NCBI GenBank assembly: GCA_025774935.1
Contig: JALGZK010000005.1
Span: 1-64,000, forward strand
Direction of reading: 5' to 3'
From: a bacterium
GTDB lineage: Bacteria > Joyebacterota > Joyebacteria > Joyebacterales > Joyebacteraceae
DNA: 64,000 nucleotides
Part shown: in pieces, positions 34,508-43,557 of the stretch
How the letters are laid out: the number at the start of each line of letters is the position of its first letter
How positions within the stretch are numbered: position 1 is the stretch's first letter
Notes under the pieces: model-generated
What the model was told of the DNA's origin: nothing
The model's database searches: none
What the model saw: only the letters and a program-made list of their open reading frames with translations
Program-made: the position numbers and the translations under genes

Positions 34508-35908
34508 ATGATCGAGAGATACTCGACACCCGAGATGACCGCCGTGTGGGACGAGCGCGTCAAGCTCGCCCTCTGGGTCAAGATCGAGATCGAGGCCGTG
34601 AAGGCGTGGGCCGAGCTCGGAATGGTACCCCCGGACGCCGCGGAGAGGATCGAGAAGAAGGCTTCGGTCTCCATCGAGCGCATGAAGGAGCTAGAGGAGG
34701 AGACGCACCACGACGTGATCGCGTTCCTGAAGGCGGTGGGCGAGGAGGTGGGGGAGGACGCGCGCTACATCCACGCCGGCATGACGTCGTCGGACATCCT
34801 CGACACGACGATCGCCGTCCAGATCTCGCGGTCCGGCCAGCTCGTCCTCGAGGAGCTCGACGCCCTCACGGCGGCCGTCCGCGACCTCGCGCTCGAGCAC
34901 AGGGCGACGCCCGTCATCGGGCGGTCGCACGGCGTCCACGCCGAGCCGATGTCCCTGGGCTTGAAGTTCGCCTACTGGTGGGACGAGCTCTGCCGGGCGG
35001 GCGACACGCTCGCGCTCGCCGTCGGGAGCGCCGCGGTCGGGAAGCTCTCCGGAGCGGTCGGCACGTACGCCAACCTCGACCCCGGGATCGAGACGCGCGT
35101 CATGAACGCGCTCGGCATACGTGCGGCGGGCATCTCCTCCCAGATCGTCTCCCGCGACCGGCACGCGCGCTACCTCTCGGCGCTGGCGCTCCTCGGGAGC
35201 GTGATCGCGAGGCAGGCGCTCGAGATCAGGCTCCTCGCCCGGACCGAGACGAGCGAGATCCTCGAGGGGTTCGGGAAGAAGCAGAAGGGGAGCTCGGCCA
35301 TGCCGCACAAGAAGAACCCCATCAAGTGCGAGCAGATGTGCGGCCTCGCGAGGCTCCTCAGGTCGAACGCCGCGGCAGGACTCGAGAACATCGAGCTCTG
35401 GCACGAGCGCGACATCTCGCACTCGTCGGTCGAGCGCGTGATCCTGCCAGACAGCTCGATCCTCGCGCACTACATGATCCGGAAGTTCACGAGCGTCGTG
35501 CGGGCGCTCGACATCCGTCCGCAGCGGATGCTCGACAACCTGATGGCGACCGAGGGTCTCTTCTTCTCCGGGACGGTCCTCACGAAGCTCGTGTGGGCGG
35601 GCCTCTCCAGGGACGAGGCCTACGACCGAGTGCAGGCGGCCGCGATGGCCGCAAGGGAGAAGCACTCGACGTTCCGCGAGGAGATCGAGAAGGACGAGCG
35701 TGTGCTCGAGCTCCTGGGGCGCGACGGCCTCGCCGACGCGTTCCTTCTGGAGCGGCACCTCGAGAAGACCGACGCCGTGTTCGAGCGCCTCGGGCTGACG
35801 GAGATGGCGGAGGAGAACGAAGCCGAGAGAGAGGCCGCGCTCGAGAAGGTCATCGCGGGCGCCGCCAGCGACGACGGGTCAACACCGACGGGGGAGGAAT
35901 CGAACTGA
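34508..35908 (+). CDS. purB: Adenylosuccinate lyase
   Basis: The 466-residue fumarase-superfamily lyase acts twice in purine synthesis (SAICAR to AICAR, adenylosuccinate to AMP). SSAMPHKKNPIKCEQ near residues 260-274 is the signature flexible loop, and THHDVIAFLKAV and AGMTSSDILDT form the substrate site. The last 30 residues are an acidic tail (EENEAEREAALEK and beyond). A GTGGAG precedes the ATG, and the stop overlaps the purC ATG. Confidence 0.95.
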   Translation: MIERYSTPEMTAVWDERVKLALWVKIEIEAVKAWAELGMVPPDAAERIEKKASVSIERMKELEEETHHDVIAFLKAVGEEVGEDARYIHAGMTSSDILDTTIAVQISRSGQLVLEELDALTAAVRDLALEHRATPVIGRSHGVHAEPMSLGLKFAYWWDELCRAGDTLALAVGSAAVGKLSGAVGTYANLDPGIETRVMNALGIRAAGISSQIVSRDRHARYLSALALLGSVIARQALEIRLLARTETSEILEGFGKKQKGSSAMPHKKNPIKCEQMCGLARLLRSNAAAGLENIELWHERDISHSSVERVILPDSSILAHYMIRKFTSVVRALDIRPQRMLDNLMATEGLFFSGTVLTKLVWAGLSRDEAYDRVQAAAMAAREKHSTFREEIEKDERVLELLGRDGLADAFLLERHLEKTDAVFERLGLTEMAEENEAEREAALEKVIAGAASDDGSTPTGEESN

Positions 35909-36612
35909 TGAAGAAGACGAAGCCGCTCTACGAGGGAAAGGCCAAGGTCCTCTGGGAGACAGACTCCGCGGGTCACATGGTCCAGGAGTTCAAGAACGAC
36001 GCGACGGCCTTCGACGGCACGAAGCACGAGGTCGTCCAAGGCAAGGGCAGCTTCAACAACAGGATCTCGTCGCACCTCTTCCGCCTTCTCGCGAAAGCCG
36101 GGGTCCGGACGCACTTCGTCGAGGAGATCAGTGACACGGAGATGATCGTCGAGAGGCTCGACATGCTCAAGGTCGAGGTGGTCGTCCGGAACATCGCGGC
36201 GGGTTCGATGGTGCGGCGCCTCGGAGTCGAGGAGGGCCGGAAGTTCGACCCGCCGATCGTCGAGTTCTACCTCAAGGACGACGACCTGCACGACCCGATC
36301 CTCGCCGAGGAGCACGTCCGCGCGCTCGAGCTCGCGACGCCCGACCAGATCGAGACCATGAAGCGGAGCGCGCTCACGGTGAACGACGTCCTCGGGGGCT
36401 TCCTCAAGGAGAAGGGCATCGACCTCGTCGACTTCAAGCTCGAGTTCGGGACGAAGGACGAGGAGCTCGTCCTCGGTGACGAGATCTCGCCCGACACCTG
36501 CCGCTTCCACGACAGCAAGACCGGCAGGATCATGGACAAGGACAGGTTCCGCCAGGACCTCGGAGGGTTCATGGAGGCCTACGGGGAAGTCCTGGACCGC
36601 GTGAGTTCGTAG
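35908..36612 (+). CDS. purC: Phosphoribosylaminoimidazole-succinocarboxamide synthase
   Basis: The 234-residue ATP-dependent ligase joins CAIR with aspartate. LYEGKAKVLW at the N-terminus is the nucleotide-binding hairpin, RNIAAGSMVRRLG near residue 94 and KLEFGTKDEELVLGDEISPD near 172-191 are family signatures. It starts within the purB TGA (TGATG), with GGGGGAGG upstream. The length is typical for the bacterial enzyme. Confidence 0.95.
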   Translation: MKKTKPLYEGKAKVLWETDSAGHMVQEFKNDATAFDGTKHEVVQGKGSFNNRISSHLFRLLAKAGVRTHFVEEISDTEMIVERLDMLKVEVVVRNIAAGSMVRRLGVEEGRKFDPPIVEFYLKDDDLHDPILAEEHVRALELATPDQIETMKRSALTVNDVLGGFLKEKGIDLVDFKLEFGTKDEELVLGDEISPDTCRFHDSKTGRIMDKDRFRQDLGGFMEAYGEVLDRVSS

Positions 36613-36659
36613 ACCGGGTGAGCACCCGGCGGCGACGCCGGGGAGCGAGGGGAGACCTC

Positions 36660-38093
36660 TTGCTGGACGCGTGGAACGAGGAGTGCGGCATCTTCGGGGT
36701 CGCGGGCAACCCCGACGCCGCGAGGTTCACCTACCTCGGGCTCTACGCCCTGCAGCACCGGGGGCAGGAGAGCGCGGGCATCGTGACGTGGGACGGCCTC
36801 CGGGCCTTCCAGCACAAGGCCATGGGGCTCGTCAACCACGTCTTCCACGACGAGGCGATCCTCGACAGCCTGCCGGGCCACGTCGCGCTCGGGCACGTCC
36901 GCTACTCGACGACGGGGCAGAGCAAGCTCGACAACGCGCAGCCCATCCTCGTCCGGTTCCGCGGCGGGCCAATCGCGGCGGCGCACAACGGGAACCTCGT
37001 CGACTCGGACCGCGTGCGCTCGAACCTCGAGGCGAACGGCTCGATCTTCCGGACGACGACGGATACCGAGACGATCCTCCATCTCGTCGCGCGCGCCTAC
37101 GCCAGACGCTCCACGCGCACAGTCGAGGACATCCCCGAGGTTCTGCGAGAGGCGCTGGCCGACGTCGAGGGAGCATACTCGCTCCTCCTCATGATCGACG
37201 GCCGGCTCGTGGCCGTCAGGGACCCGCGCGGCTACCGGCCGCTGTGCTTCGGGAAGCTCAGGAGCGGGGGATGGGTCGTGGCCTCCGAGAGCTGCGCGCT
37301 CGACATCGTCGACGCGGAACTCGAGAGGGAGGTGAGGCCGGGCGAGATCCTCATCCTGAACGGGCCGGAACCGATCTCCGCGCGGCTCGAGCCGGAGGAG
37401 CACCCCCGGTCCCACTGCATCTTCGAGTACATCTACTTCGCGAGGCCCGACTCGTTCATGGGCGGGGTCTCGGTCGACCACGTCCGGAGAAACCTGGGCA
37501 GGCACCTCGCGCTCGAGCACCCGGTGCAGGCCGACTTCGTGTTCTCGGTCCCCGACTCGAGCAACTCCTCGGCGATGGGCTACAGCGAGGAGTCGGGGAT
37601 CCCCCTCGAGATCGGCCTCATCAGGAACCACTACATCGGGCGGACGTTCATCCATCCGAGGCAGTCCGTCCGCGACTTCGGCGTACGGATCAAGTACAAC
37701 CCGGTGGCCGACACGCTCGCCGGGCGCCGCGTCATCGTCGTCGACGACTCGATCGTCCGCGGCACGACGAGCCAGAAGCTCATGCGCATGATCCGCGCGG
37801 CGGGCGCCAGGGAGATCCACCTCCGCGTCGCGTCGCCTCCGATCAGGTTCCCGTGCTTCTACGGGATCGACACACCCACGAGGGAGGAGCTCGTGGCGGC
37901 CTCCAACGAGGTCCCGGCGATCGCCGAGTTCATCGGCGTCGATACCCTGGGCTACCTCTCGTTCGACGGCCTCCTGAGCTCGGTGCCGCCGCCCAGAGAG
38001 AACTACTGCGTCGCCTGCTTTGACGGAAGCTACCCGCACAAGTGCGTCCTTGAGACCGGCGTTGCCGCAGCCGCGGATGGGAGATGCGCCTGA
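36660..38093 (+). CDS. purF: Amidophosphoribosyltransferase
   Basis: This enzyme catalyses the first step of purine synthesis. TTG 36660 has GGGGAG five nt upstream and gives an eight-residue propeptide before CGIFG, whose Cys is the N-terminal nucleophile after processing; GTG 36618 would add 14 Arg-rich residues. VVDDSIVRGTTS near residue 362 is the PRPP loop. Cysteines in SHCIFEYIY, RFPCFYGID and NYCVACFDG match the [4Fe-4S] ligands of the Bacillus-type enzyme, implying oxygen sensitivity. The stop overlaps the purH ATG. Confidence 0.9.
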   Translation: MLDAWNEECGIFGVAGNPDAARFTYLGLYALQHRGQESAGIVTWDGLRAFQHKAMGLVNHVFHDEAILDSLPGHVALGHVRYSTTGQSKLDNAQPILVRFRGGPIAAAHNGNLVDSDRVRSNLEANGSIFRTTTDTETILHLVARAYARRSTRTVEDIPEVLREALADVEGAYSLLLMIDGRLVAVRDPRGYRPLCFGKLRSGGWVVASESCALDIVDAELEREVRPGEILILNGPEPISARLEPEEHPRSHCIFEYIYFARPDSFMGGVSVDHVRRNLGRHLALEHPVQADFVFSVPDSSNSSAMGYSEESGIPLEIGLIRNHYIGRTFIHPRQSVRDFGVRIKYNPVADTLAGRRVIVVDDSIVRGTTSQKLMRMIRAAGAREIHLRVASPPIRFPCFYGIDTPTREELVAASNEVPAIAEFIGVDTLGYLSFDGLLSSVPPPRENYCVACFDGSYPHKCVLETGVAAAADGRCA

Positions 38094-39658
38094 TGAGCGT
38101 GAAGAGAGCACTGATCAGCGTCTCGGACAAGACGGACGTGGTCGAGTTCGCGAAATCCCTCCAGGACATGGGCGTCGAGATCGTGTCGACGGGAGGGACG
38201 TGCAGGGTCCTGAACGCGGAGGGGGTCTCGTGCCGCGAGGTCTCGGACCTCACCGGCGCGCCGGAGATCCTCGGGGGCAGGGTGAAGACCCTCCACCCGC
38301 GGATCCACGGGGCGATCCTCGCGCAGCCGAAGAAGGAGAGCCACGTCGCCACGCTCGAAAAGGAGGGCATCGAGTCCATTGATATGGTCGTCGTGAACCT
38401 CTACCCGTTCGAGAAGGTCGCCGCGGCGGCCGGCTCCACGCTCGACGAGGCGCTCGAGCAGATCGACATCGGCGGGGTCACCCTCCTCAGGGCCGCCGCC
38501 AAGAACTTCGAGAACATCGTCGTCGTGAGCGAGCCCGCGCAGTACTCGTGGATCACCGAGTTCCTCTCGGGAGACGGCGAGGTCCCGCTCGACGCGCGGC
38601 GGAAGCTGGCGGTGCAGGCGTTCGCCGCTACCAGGAACTACGACCGCGCCATCCACAAGTACCTCGCCGGCGCCGCCGACCCGCACGTCGACTTCCCCGA
38701 CTTCCTGAACCTCGAGTACGAGAAGACCGCCGACACGCGCTACGGGGAGAACCCCCACCAGAAGGCGGCCGTCTACCACACGAGGGCGCGGGACAGGGAG
38801 CCGTCGGTCGTCACGTCCGAGCAGCTCTCCGGCAAGGAGCTCTCCTACAACAACTACATGGACCTGGACGCGGCGCTCGCGATCGTGAGGGAGTTCCCCG
38901 AGCCAGCGGCGGCGGTAATCAAGCACGCGACGCCCTGCGGGGTCGCGTCGGCACCGACGATCGCGAAGGCCTACGAGAGGGCGCTCGCGTGCGACCCGAT
39001 CTCGGCGTTCGGGAGCATCATCGCGCTCAACCGGAGCGTCGACATGGAGGTCGGGACGCTCATCCACGAGACGCGCTTCGTCGAGGCCGTGATCGCTCCG
39101 GACTACTACCGGAACGCGCTCGAGCTCATGCGCGCGAAGAAGAACCGGAGGCTCATCCGCGCGTACTTCCCCGACATCACCGACATCCACCTGAAGCCCG
39201 AGCGGCAGATGCGCTCGCTCCTCGGGGGAGGGCTCCTCGTCCAGGACGTCGACATCGAGGACGTGCGGGCCGACGAGCTCCGGACCGTGACCGAGCGCGA
39301 GCCCACTGACGAGGAGATGAAGTCGCTCCTCTTCGCGTGGCGCGTCGTGAAGCACGTGCGCTCGAACGCGATCGTCCTCGCGAAGGACACGGAGACGGTC
39401 GGCATCGGCGCGGGCCAGATGAGCCGCGTCGACGCGAGCGTCCTCGCCGTCTGGAAGGGTGGCGACAGGGTCAGGGGGTGCGTGATGGGCTCGGACGCCT
39501 TCTTCCCGATGAGGGACGCGGTCGACGCCGCGGCCGAGGCCGGGATCACGGCCATCATCCAGCCCGGAGGGTCGAAGGGCGACGAGGACGTCATCAAGGC
39601 GGCGAACGAGAAGAACATCGCGATGGTATTCACGGGACTCAGACACTTCAGGCACTAG
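38093..39658 (+). CDS. purH: Bifunctional AICAR transformylase/IMP cyclohydrolase
   Basis: The 521-residue enzyme performs the last two steps to IMP. The N-terminal MGS-like cyclohydrolase domain (ALISVSDKTD, STGGTCRVL, KTLHPRIHGAIL) spans about residues 1-195. The transformylase domain follows, with RYGENPHQKAA and IKHATPCGVA carrying the catalytic Lys-His pair. ATG 38093 overlaps the purF stop and lies nine nt from GGGAG; ATG 38084, three codons earlier, is an alternative. Confidence 0.95.
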   Translation: MSVKRALISVSDKTDVVEFAKSLQDMGVEIVSTGGTCRVLNAEGVSCREVSDLTGAPEILGGRVKTLHPRIHGAILAQPKKESHVATLEKEGIESIDMVVVNLYPFEKVAAAAGSTLDEALEQIDIGGVTLLRAAAKNFENIVVVSEPAQYSWITEFLSGDGEVPLDARRKLAVQAFAATRNYDRAIHKYLAGAADPHVDFPDFLNLEYEKTADTRYGENPHQKAAVYHTRARDREPSVVTSEQLSGKELSYNNYMDLDAALAIVREFPEPAAAVIKHATPCGVASAPTIAKAYERALACDPISAFGSIIALNRSVDMEVGTLIHETRFVEAVIAPDYYRNALELMRAKKNRRLIRAYFPDITDIHLKPERQMRSLLGGGLLVQDVDIEDVRADELRTVTEREPTDEEMKSLLFAWRVVKHVRSNAIVLAKDTETVGIGAGQMSRVDASVLAVWKGGDRVRGCVMGSDAFFPMRDAVDAAAEAGITAIIQPGGSKGDEDVIKAANEKNIAMVFTGLRHFRH

Positions 39659-39698
39659 GCAGGGGCCCGGGGCCCCGCCGGAACGAGGCGAGACGATC

Positions 39699-40253
39699 AT
39701 GGAGAGAGACGAGAGGCCACTGGTCGCGATCGTGATGGGGAGCGATTCCGACCTTCCGACGATGCGCGAGACGGGAAACATGCTCGAGAAGCTGGGTGTC
39801 CGCTACACGACGCGGATCACCTCTGCCCACAGGTCGCCGAAGCGCACGCACGCGCTCGCGGAGTCGCTCGAGGACGACGGGATCGAGGTGGTGGTGGTCG
39901 GGGCGGGCCTCGCTGCGCACCTGGCAGGCGTGATCGCGGGCGTCACGACGCTCCCGGTCATCGGCGTGCCGATGGAGGGCGGAAGCCTCAGAGGGATCGA
40001 CGCGCTCTACTCGACCGTGCAGATGCCGGGCGGCGTCCCTGTGGCGACCATGTCGATCGGGAAGCACGGGGCGAAGAACGCCGGCATCTTCGCGGCGCAG
40101 ATCCTTGCCCTCAAGGACGCACCCCTCAGGAAGCGGCTCAAGGCGTTCAAGGAAGAGCTCGAGCGCTCGGTCGAGGAGAAGGACCGCGCCATGGCGAGGG
40201 ACCTCGCGGCGGCGGGCGCGACGAACGACACCACGGAAGAGAGAGATCGATGA
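39699..40253 (+). CDS. purE: N5-carboxyaminoimidazole ribonucleotide mutase
   Basis: This 184-residue class I PurE has IVMGSDSDLPTM near residues 11-22 and TSAHRSPKRT near 41-50, with the catalytic Ser and His. It converts N5-CAIR to CAIR. The C-terminal ~25 residues (SVEEKDRAMARDLAAAG and beyond) extend past the usual fold and overlap the purA start by four bases. purK is not in the window. Confidence 0.93.
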   Translation: MERDERPLVAIVMGSDSDLPTMRETGNMLEKLGVRYTTRITSAHRSPKRTHALAESLEDDGIEVVVVGAGLAAHLAGVIAGVTTLPVIGVPMEGGSLRGIDALYSTVQMPGGVPVATMSIGKHGAKNAGIFAAQILALKDAPLRKRLKAFKEELERSVEEKDRAMARDLAAAGATNDTTEERDR

Positions 40254-41536
40254 GCAGCATCGTCATTGTGGGAGCTCAGTGGGGCGACGAGGGCAAGGGC
40301 AAGATCACGAACGGCCTGGCCTCGAACGCCAACATGGTCGTGCGGTTCCAGGGCGGAAGCAACGCCGGGCACACCGTCGACGTGAACGGCGAGCCGGTTG
40401 TCTTCCATCTCCTTCCGTCCGGAATCTCCGTGCAGGGCGTGCTGTGCGTGATCGGCCCCGGGGTCGTCGTGGACCCGCTCGGCCTCGTCGAGGAGATCGA
40501 CGGCGTGCGGTCGAGGGGTATCGAGGTCGGCGAGAACTTCCTCATCGACGTCGGCGCGCACATGGTGATGCCCTATCACAGGGCCGTCGAGGCCGCGGAG
40601 GAGGAGTCCCGCGGCGGCAGCGCCATCGGGACGACGCGCAAGGGGATAGGACCGGCGTACTCGGACCGCTACTCGCGGGAAGGACTTCCCATCGGGATGC
40701 TCGCGTCGTTCGGCGAGTTCGAGGAACGCCTCAGAGCGATCGCCGCCCGCAAGAACGAGATCCTCACGAGGCTGCACGGGGCGGAGCCGCTCGACATCGA
40801 CGCGATCGTCGACGACATGCGGCGTGCCGCCGACAGGCTCGTGCCTCATCTGGCGGACACGCCGGACCTCGTTCGCGAGGCGGTCGCCTCGGGCTCGAAC
40901 GTCATCTTCGAGGGCGCGCAGGGCACGCTCCTCGACATCTCGTTCGGGACCTACCCGTACGTCACCTCGTCGCACACGTCGGCCGCAGGGGTCGCCCCGG
41001 GAACCGGCGTCCCTCCGTCGATGGTGGGGGAGGTCCTCGGCGTCGCGAAGGCGTACATCACGAGGGTCGGGGCGGGTCCGTTCCCGACCGAGCTGCCTGA
41101 CGGCGAGGGCGAGACGATCAGAGATCGCGGCCAGGAGTACGGCGCGACGACGGGGAGGCCCCGCCGATGCGGCTGGCTCGACATCGTCGCGCTACGATAC
41201 GCGATCGGGGTGAGCGGGATGGATCGGCTCATCATCACGAAGCTCGACGTGCTCGACGCCTTCGAGACGATCCCGATCTGCGTGCGGTACAGGATCGACG
41301 GGGTCGAGACGGACCGCTTCCCGAGAAGCGCCGTGGAGCTCTCGCGCGCCGAGCCCGTCTATGAGGAGATGCCCGGCTGGCAGGCCGACACGACGGCCGC
41401 CCGCAGGCACGACGACCTGCCGCCCGAGGCGATGGCCTACCTCAGGCGCATCGAGGAGCTGACGGGCGTCCCCGTCGCCGCGGCCTCGGTCGGCGCCGCG
41501 GCCCACGCGGTCGTGCAGTTCGCGGAGATCCTCTAG
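40250..41536 (+). CDS. purA: Adenylosuccinate synthetase
   Basis: The 428-residue GTP-dependent ligase makes adenylosuccinate from IMP and aspartate. GAQWGDEGKGKI near residue 8 is the P-loop with the catalytic Asp, and QGGSNAGHTV supplies the catalytic His. GTTRKGIGPAY, EGAQGTLLDISFGTYPYVT and TGRPRRCGWLD are further signatures. It is the last purine gene of the run and is followed by a large inverted repeat. Confidence 0.95.
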   Translation: MSSIVIVGAQWGDEGKGKITNGLASNANMVVRFQGGSNAGHTVDVNGEPVVFHLLPSGISVQGVLCVIGPGVVVDPLGLVEEIDGVRSRGIEVGENFLIDVGAHMVMPYHRAVEAAEEESRGGSAIGTTRKGIGPAYSDRYSREGLPIGMLASFGEFEERLRAIAARKNEILTRLHGAEPLDIDAIVDDMRRAADRLVPHLADTPDLVREAVASGSNVIFEGAQGTLLDISFGTYPYVTSSHTSAAGVAPGTGVPPSMVGEVLGVAKAYITRVGAGPFPTELPDGEGETIRDRGQEYGATTGRPRRCGWLDIVALRYAIGVSGMDRLIITKLDVLDAFETIPICVRYRIDGVETDRFPRSAVELSRAEPVYEEMPGWQADTTAARRHDDLPPEAMAYLRRIEELTGVPVAAASVGAAAHAVVQFAEIL

Positions 41537-41570
41537 CCCGACGACCCCGCCCTCCGGAGCCCATCGGCCC

Positions 41571-41640
41571 GGAACGTCGCTCCCACGGGACTCAGACAGG
41601 CGGCGCTTCGCGCCGAACTCGTCCGCGGGAGCGACGTTCC
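41571..41640. repeat. Large inverted repeat between purA and the ABC-class ATPase
   Basis: A 17-nt arm (GGAACGTCGCTCCCACG, 41571-41587) pairs with CGCGGGAGCGACGTTCC (41624-41640) with one mismatch. An inner CGGCG-CTTCG-CGCCG hairpin sits in the 36-nt loop. No T tract follows. It may end the purine transcript or shape the leader of the next gene. Confidence 0.6.
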
Positions 41641-41675
41641 GCGCCACCAATCCCCCCGAAGAAGCCCGGACCGCC

Positions 41676-43391
41676 ATGCTGAGAACGCCCGATGAGCTCG
41701 AACGTACGCTGGGCCGGATCGACGGCCGCGGCTACCGCGCCTACAAGGACATCCAGGGCTCCTACGACTTCCCCGGATTCACCCTCCACATCGATCACGT
41801 CCAGGGCGACCCGTTCGCGGCGCCGAGCCGCGTGAGGATCGTCGTCGCGCAGGACCGGGCGGGGTTCCCGACCGCCGTCCGCGACACGCCGGAGAGGAAC
41901 CGGGCCCTCTGCCATTTCCTCACGATGGCGGTCGCGCGCGCGTGCGACGACGCGTCGAGGCGCTCGGGGAGCGGGAAGAGCGGGCTCGTCACGGTCGACC
42001 GGGCGGGGCAGGAGGTCCTCGAGCGGACGTCGGTGAACGTCGACGGCCAGGCCGTCGAGGCGCGCATCACGGTGGGACTCCCCGCGGCCGGACGGCGCAT
42101 CCTCGGAAGACAGGCAGCCGCGATCCTCCTCGACCTGATGCCGCGCGTCGCCCGCGACGCGCTCGTTGCATCGAGCCTCGATGCCGCGGCGCTCGAGCGC
42201 CACGTGCGGACAGTCGAGGACCAGACCGTCCTCCGCGACTCCCTCCGGGGGCAGGGCATCGTCGCGTTCGTCGGCGAGGGCTCGATCCTCCCAAGGAGGA
42301 GCGGCGTCGACCCGAGGCCGATGGGGAAGGGCGCCGTCCCGTTCGAGTCGCCGGAGTCGCTCCGGCGGTCGTTCGACCTTCCGGGCGCCGGGAGCGTGAC
42401 CGGCATGGGCGTGCCCGAGGGCATCACGCTCATCGTCGGCGGCGGGTACCACGGGAAGTCGACCCTCCTCGCCGCGATCGAGCTCGGCGTCTACGACCAC
42501 GCACCGGACGACGGGCGCGAGATGGTCGCGACCGTCCCGGACGCCGTCAAGATCAGGGCGGAGGACGGACGGAGCGTCCAGGGCGTCGACATCTCGCCGT
42601 TCATCACGAACCTCCCGTTCGGCGCCGACACCGCGAGCTTCTCGACGGAGGACGCGTCGGGGAGCACGTCGCAGGCGGCGAACATCGCCGAGGCGCTGGA
42701 GTGCGGGACGTCGCTCCTCCTCATCGACGAGGACACGTCCGCCACGAACTTCATGATCCGCGACCACCGCATGCAGGAGCTCGTCGCGAAGGACAAGGAG
42801 CCGATCACGCCCTTCATCGACAAGGTCCGCCAGCTCCACGACGAACGCGGCGTCTCGACGATCGTGGTGGTCGGCGGTGTCGGCGACTACTTCGACGTCG
42901 CGGACACCGTCGTCATGATGGACAGCTACCGGCCGGTCGACGTGACCGACCAGGCGAGGGCGATCGCCGCGAAGTACGCGGCCGAGCGAGCGCGCGAGGG
43001 AGGGGAGACCTTCGGCCGCGTGTCGGCGCGGGCGCCGGTCCCCGGAAGCCTCGACCCGCGGCGCGGGAAGCGCCCCGAGAAGGTCGACGCGAAGGGGATC
43101 TCGACCATCCTATTCGGCCGGACGACCCTCGACCTCTCGGGTCTCGAGCAGCTGGTCTCGGTCTCCCAGACGAGGGCGATCGGGGACTCGCTCGTCCTCA
43201 TGATGAAGCGGTTCATGGACGGGAAGACCACGGTCGCCGAGCTCCTCGACCTGCTCGAGCGCCAGTTCGACGAGAACGGGCTGGACGCGCTGTCCCCCAG
43301 GAAGCTCGGATCGTACGCGAGGCCCCGCAGGCAGGAGGTCGCGGCGGCGCTCAACCGCCTCAGGACGCTCCGGATCGGCCAGGTCGGGTAG
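41676..43391 (+). CDS. ABC-class ATPase of the COG3044 family
   Basis: This 571-residue protein resembles the predicted ABC-class ATPases (Pfam ABC_ATPase). The P-loop is GGGYHGKSTLL near residues 252-262, a signature-like SGSTSQAANIAEALE lies near 327-341, and Walker B is LLLIDEDTSATNFM near 347-360. A C-terminal helical domain of about 100 residues follows. It has no membrane segments and no transporter partner. RNA binding has been described for a trypanosome relative; a nucleic-acid role here is inference. It is a stand-alone gene after the purine run. Confidence 0.8.
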   Translation: MLRTPDELERTLGRIDGRGYRAYKDIQGSYDFPGFTLHIDHVQGDPFAAPSRVRIVVAQDRAGFPTAVRDTPERNRALCHFLTMAVARACDDASRRSGSGKSGLVTVDRAGQEVLERTSVNVDGQAVEARITVGLPAAGRRILGRQAAAILLDLMPRVARDALVASSLDAAALERHVRTVEDQTVLRDSLRGQGIVAFVGEGSILPRRSGVDPRPMGKGAVPFESPESLRRSFDLPGAGSVTGMGVPEGITLIVGGGYHGKSTLLAAIELGVYDHAPDDGREMVATVPDAVKIRAEDGRSVQGVDISPFITNLPFGADTASFSTEDASGSTSQAANIAEALECGTSLLLIDEDTSATNFMIRDHRMQELVAKDKEPITPFIDKVRQLHDERGVSTIVVVGGVGDYFDVADTVVMMDSYRPVDVTDQARAIAAKYAAERAREGGETFGRVSARAPVPGSLDPRRGKRPEKVDAKGISTILFGRTTLDLSGLEQLVSVSQTRAIGDSLVLMMKRFMDGKTTVAELLDLLERQFDENGLDALSPRKLGSYARPRRQEVAAALNRLRTLRIGQVG

Positions 43392-43434
43392 CGGGGCCGA
43401 GCCGGGCCACGTGCCTCCAGCAATGATTTCCGCT

Positions 43435-43463
43435 TGACCCCGAAAGACCCCTCGGAATAGGAT
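43435..43463 (+). promoter_or_regulatory. Sigma-70-type promoter for folE2
   Basis: TTGACC at 43435-43440 and TAGGAT at 43458-43463 are spaced 17 bp. Transcription from about 43470 excludes the upstream in-frame start at 43462 and supports ATG 43558. Confidence 0.65.
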
Positions 43464-43557
43464 GGGCCACCGTTGCCGGGCCCGGCGCCGCACGGACCCG
43501 CTCGCACACCGCATCAGCGCATCACGCCCGGCTGACCGAGTCACCGGAGGCTCTCCG

